From positions 1,178,001 to 1,242,000 of the forward strand of contig JAZGTN010000098.1 of the NCBI GenBank assembly GCA_037783415.1: DNA of 64,000 bases. The letters run 5' to 3'. The translations under genes were made by a program, and so were the position numbers. Below the pieces are notes generated by a model. That model did not search any database. It was not told where the DNA came from and saw nothing but the letters and a program-made list of their open reading frames with translations. This document shows positions 51,501 to 57,500 of this stretch, one piece after another (the stretch's first letter is position 1; the number at the start of each line of letters is the position of its first letter). The DNA is from Leptasterias polaris (lineage: Eukaryota > Echinodermata > Asteroidea > Forcipulatida > Asteriidae).

Positions 51501-54500
51501 ATTTTGTCTTGAAGATGTTTTCCATTCGGTTGAAAAGTGTCACTGCATAAAGCTTTGGTTCAGAGCTTGACATGATTTGTAGCTTGTGTTGATGGAGTAC
51601 CTCCCCCCCAGCCCAGGACCTGATTGATTAATTGATGTGGAAAATGATACACATATAAAAATGGCAATATTATTGGTTATCACACAAGCATGATTGGAAC
51701 ATGGACAAATATAGTGAATTTGAGTCCCATATCCAATGAGGCCAAAGATACATACTTTTTTTTCCGGTACTCCGCAAGTGCACGTTTGATAACGAATTTA
51801 TCTTCAAAGAAACTTGACGCGTAGCTTAACATAGCGCAATACGCAGAGTTAGAACAGCACATTAGAACAAGGTTTAATATGGGCTGTGCAATAAAGGTAT
51901 CACACACTTGTTGCTATGGTTTGAGCAATCAGAATCAAGATTTAAGTTTGCTTGAATATAAATGGCAATACAATGCAACTTATCACCCATTAGCTTCACC
52001 ATTCAAGGTCTTGTAATAGAAAAACAAAATCCACTGAAGAATGGAAAGAATGAAGTCGTTTTGCAAGAAGCACAAATTACTACTTGGTGTATTTTCTTTC
52101 CTGGTAGACTCGTCAGCCAGTGTTTGTGAGGCTTCTTCAGGGGGCATTCCGTGTGTCTCAGTGTGATTGGCTGTCTGGACAGCAGAAGTACCATGTTGAA
52201 AATTGTATCAAAACACTCACTGATATCGGTAAGTTATATCACTATTTCAATCATGAAACACTCATGGATATCAGTAGATTATATCACTATTTTAATCATA
52301 TCAGTTGGATATATCACTATTTTAATCTAAAACATGCACTGATATTGGTAGGTTATATCACTAATTTAATCATAAAACATTCACTGATATCAGTAGGTTA
52401 TATTAATATTTCAGTAAGTTTTAAATCTTGCTAGTTTTTACTGATCAAAAGTTATGTCCTTTTGCCGATCAGGGAGTGTATAGTTGCCCAAAAGTTCACC
52501 AAGTGCCTGGAACTTTGATTGTATACACATATCAATAAATTTAAATAATTGTAAGACTTTCCTGTTTTTGTAAACACCTTTCTGTTTTTTTAGTGAGTTT
52601 CTGTTTTAGTTGTTGTTGTTGAACTTCTTTGTTTGTTTTTAAACGTAGTTCAGCTCTAGGGATGCGATGTTTGAATTTTAATAATGGACTTGCTTGCATA
52701 TAGCCTGGCAACGTGTTAATACTTTTCAATCTTTGTGAAACAAACACCAACCTAGTTCCTACATTTGTAATGGTAACCTTCTTGTTTCATACCTATTGCC
52801 AATAGACATTCATGTTACAGTCCTTAACCATCTGGCATTTGATGTTGTGTTCTATTGCCAATAGACATTCATGTTACAGTCCTTAACCATCTGGCATTTG
52901 ATGTTGTGTTACAGCCAAGAATCGAGGCATTGCTATTCCAGTGGATCTGGATAGTCAAGTGAACACACTCTTCTCCAAGTCACAAATGGTGATGAAGCAC
53001 ACACGCTTTTGGCTTAGTCATAATCCCAATCGGAGACGAGACTCAATGGTGGCCATATCCAGGGATTATCGGAGCATTATTGAGGGATTACAGGTAAGAA
53101 AACACTGGTAGACAGACAGACAGACAGACAGATAGACAGACACTAATGAAGTTATTACTAAGTCAAATGGGTGTTGAAAGATTTAGACAAAAGAGGTAGT
53201 TAAATAACTAAGTATTTATATTTACGAGTTTTTTTCTTTTCTCGGGCAGTCATGAAAAAGTACCTAAACAATCAAACAACATTACAAGAAAACTACAAAA
53301 ACAATAATAACCACAGAGGACAAGGTAAATGAACCAGCTGGAGCCCGATGGATTACCTAAAAGAAGTTTCTGTGTTGATACTCTCCTCTCCAGCTGGTTC
53401 CAAGAAGAGCAAAAGTAAAACAAATACAATCTAAAAATATTGGTATATTTGGCAACTTTTCAAGTTATTTTGCGTTTGAATTTGGAAGGAAATGTTCAAA
53501 AAAGTTATTAATAATTTTTGTTTTGTTCTTAAACATAGAACGTCAGACTAAATCAATTTCATAGTGATTTATCCTTGATGACGGTACTATTTACTGTTTC
53601 TCCTTGAACCTACCTGTCTTGGTGATCTATGGTGACCACAGGAACCAACTTAAAGAGAAAATTTCATCATTTGTTTTTGGAAGAGTGAATTTATTCCCAT
53701 CTTTTCTCGTTTTCAATAATCAGCATACAACCAACCTGTACATTTTTCATTCAGAGGTCAGGTTTTAGTAAAATTAACACAAAAATAGTTTTATTTGTTG
53801 TGCACATTCCTATCAGGCTTATTTTGATTGTGACAATCAAAATAAACCAAGGCGATTGTGAGGTCTCTAAGTGCTATTTCCTTGACTTTTACCGTATTTC
53901 AGATTGAAAGTATTAATTTGTTTTTCTGTACACATTATTCTTTTGGTTCACCAAATAAAGAGTAAAACTATCATTGCCAATAAAATGTACTTTTCCTTTG
54001 ATAATTTGTGAATATTAAAGGACATTGTGTCGCTATTGGAGGACCAACTGAGACCACTAGTGCAAGCTGAGCTGTCTGTCTTAGTAGATGTCCTCCACAG
54101 ACCAGAGCTTCTATTCCCTCCAGGCACTGAGGCAAGACAGAAATGTGAAAGTGGTGGCTTCATCAGCAAGTAAGATTATATTTGTTAATTGTGATATGAT
54201 TTATTAAGTGAAGTTGACAAAATATTAGTGATCAAGCAATCAGCTTCAAGCATACATTATTTATTCCAGTGGCAACCAAACTTCTGAATGGTTGATGCTC
54301 TGCTTCATATTTCCATTCAATTTTCCAGTGCAGTTATAATTTTGTTGATTCATTCAATTTCCTTGCTTTCTTTCATTCATGTACATAATTTTGATATGTA
54401 AATATGTATATGCTATTTTGTATACTTCTTTTTATTGTGGTGTTGCCCCAGTTGGTATTTTTAAAACTTTTGTTTTTATTATGGAGCTGCCCAATCTTTT

Positions 54501-57500
54501 GTAATTGCCTTATCTAGGATAAATTTATTTTTTGAATTTAATTGAATTGAATTGAATTGTCTCCACCTGTGAATCAATATGTGAGGAATATGATGACGTG
54601 GATTCTGTAACAGCTCACCAGCATTCAGTTCTGTCCTCTATAAATGCAAAAATCAGTTAGTGGCCTGACATTTTGACCCTAGCAGAATCTTTCTCGAAGG
54701 CTAATTTAGATTTAGCCTTCGAGAAAGACTCTGCTAGGGTCGAAACGTCAGGCCACTAACAAATTTGTGCATTTATACCACAGGTCCTTTTGGTTGGTAA
54801 GCAGTTTGCAACAGCTCATTTTATTTTCTCTATAAATATTTGTCCTCCTTCTCTGAGGGAGTACAGTTTGAGTGTTTTCCTCCCCTAGACATTGTGCCGG
54901 AATAGTTAATATCCAAATTCATTACCCTTGGAATGTAACGATACTTGAGAAATGATTTCACATTAGCTAATTTGATTTGAATTTTATTTGATTCCGATAA
55001 AAAAAATGCAAGAAAACTTTGCACAACATATCCAAGGCCAACACAAGAAAGCCAATAACTTGGGCTTATTTACACTGGTATCCTTACAGAAAACTGGGGG
55101 GTGGGGAATGTACAAATACAATTAACAATTATAAATAGTGAGAGAGAAAACAAACCATGGAAAACTGTATAATAACATTTAAAAAAATAAAAAAATCATC
55201 ACAAAATTAAAATAGTGTGTGAATTATCTCCTGATATTCTTTCCAGGTTGATCAAGCACACAGAGAAATTACTGGAAGAGAAAGAAGAGAAGCTTTGCAT
55301 TAAAGTATTGCAGACTCTGAAAGAAATGATGACTGTGGATATAGACTACTCTGAGAAGGTAACTGCTTCCCTCCGTAGCATTATTCTAGCTCCCTTTCCC
55401 TTATCTCTCAACTCATTACAATATATCTATCTAGAGTTGTTGAGAAGGGTGGAGGTCTACACTAAGAGATCAAGCAGACACGGAAACGAATTAGACTGAT
55501 GAACTCAAACCCTAATTTTGTTTTAAAGCTTTCTTTTTAATTCAGTTAGATTCTACTCTTCTTTTTTTTCCACTGAAACAAGCTTTACAGGGAGTCAACC
55601 AAAAATTAGCCAATATGTAATAAAACATCAATTTTGAAGTTTAGACCAGCAAAAGCTGGCAGAGAACTGACGGACAGGCAAAATCATACTTGTACTTATT
55701 TTGTTCAGTGGTTTTATTCTCAAACAAAATCAATAGCATTTATACATCATCTTGATAAAATTGTTTCATCATTTTCCAAAAATTTATCCTTGTGAAAGAT
55801 TTGTTTGAAAAACTTCTATTGTTTACAATGATCGCTCTTTAAATTCACATGCATATGAAAACTTAAGAAAACAACACAAAGTCCAAACCTGTTTACTTCT
55901 TTTTAAAAATGTTTTCTTTTATTTGTTAGTTTTTTTAAAAACATTTTTTGAGAAGCATTTCAAAGGTCTGATTGCCTTCTTAAGCTTTTTGTGGGCTTGG
56001 GTCATTATTCCTTGCACCTACATCACACAAGTGGCTACTGACTGCCCATGGTCAGTCATTTTGGTAGTTCTATTGCATGTAAAGATATGTTGCGTCTAAC
56101 TATGCACTGGTTGCCTGTTCACAACACAGTATCACACAGGCAATCTGAATCCCAAAATGATGAACCAATATTTATCATGGGTGGTGATGTCGGGTGAATA
56201 GATCGATCCATTAAGCCCCGCCTCCTTACGAGTTGACCAATCACAGCCGCGAAACCCGATCACCATTAGTGCAAAGATCACCAAACGGCTCAAATGGTGA
56301 TCAGATTTCGCAGTTGTGATTGGTCAATGAGAAATGGGCGTGGCTTAATGGATCGGGTCGATAAAGGTCGATTGGGTCGATAAGGGATACTAACTTCTTC
56401 ATATAGGATTCACATCCACACTAAACCTTGACCCAGTTAAATTCCATTAATACTGGAAGGTTCAGTACAATATTGGTTGTGATAGGACTTCAGAAGTACT
56501 GGAGTATCATTCTAAAAGCTTTCTTAGTGTTTTAGAGTTATTACATGCACCAATCATTCCAACAGAAGTATGTATTGATCCCTTGCAGACGTGGAACGCA
56601 CCTCTGCAAAATGCACACCATTTCCACCATTTGGGACTCAATTCCTTTGTGTACTTTTTGATTCCTAAAATGGTGGACAGGATAGGCGCGTGTAAGTGCA
56701 CTGCGTGTTGTGCAAAGGGTCAATTCACACTGCAAAAAGACATGCTGGCTGGCTGTTTGCTAAGCGAAAATTGTTAAAACCATTCACCTTAAAAAAAATA
56801 TGATTTTGCCAAGATGGTTAAATGAGTATAAGATATGAAAACTACTATTGTACTTTACCTTCAATGTAATGAACTTCATGCTTGCTATCATATTAATTCC
56901 ATCTACCCGTTGGATGAGGGTTTAAAAAAAATCCCTATTACCATGACTGGATAGTTGGCTCAATGGGCAAGCAAGTGGTAAGCAAAGCTTTGGGATTGGG
57001 AAGCAATGATCTAGCCACCTTGACCCGCATGCATGACTTGGACAGTGGTCTTACTGGTCCTCGGGTGGTTTAATTGATCAGCAGACTGCTATAACTGTCA
57101 AGCTAAGCACGGCCCCATTGACTGTGGTCAGTAGTTGGATCGATGACCATTTCTTGTCATGGTTCTTTGGCATATAACCCGCTGCTTATTCATTGATTTT
57201 GGCCGTAACATTTAGTACTTCAAGTTTATATGTATAGAAAGTGAGACATGAGCATACTTTTAAACAAGCATTCAGCAAACTATTAGATTCTGCTCGTAAC
57301 CTCTTTGTGTGTGGTCATAATGCGGCTTACGTAGGATGGTGTGGCTTATATGATGGTGCACATTATACGATGGTGCGGCTTATACGATGGTGTGGCTTAT
57401 ATGATGGTGGACATTATACGATGGTGTGGCTTATACGATGGTGTGGCTTATACGATGGTGTGGCTTATATGATGGTGCACATTATACGATGGTGCGGCTT

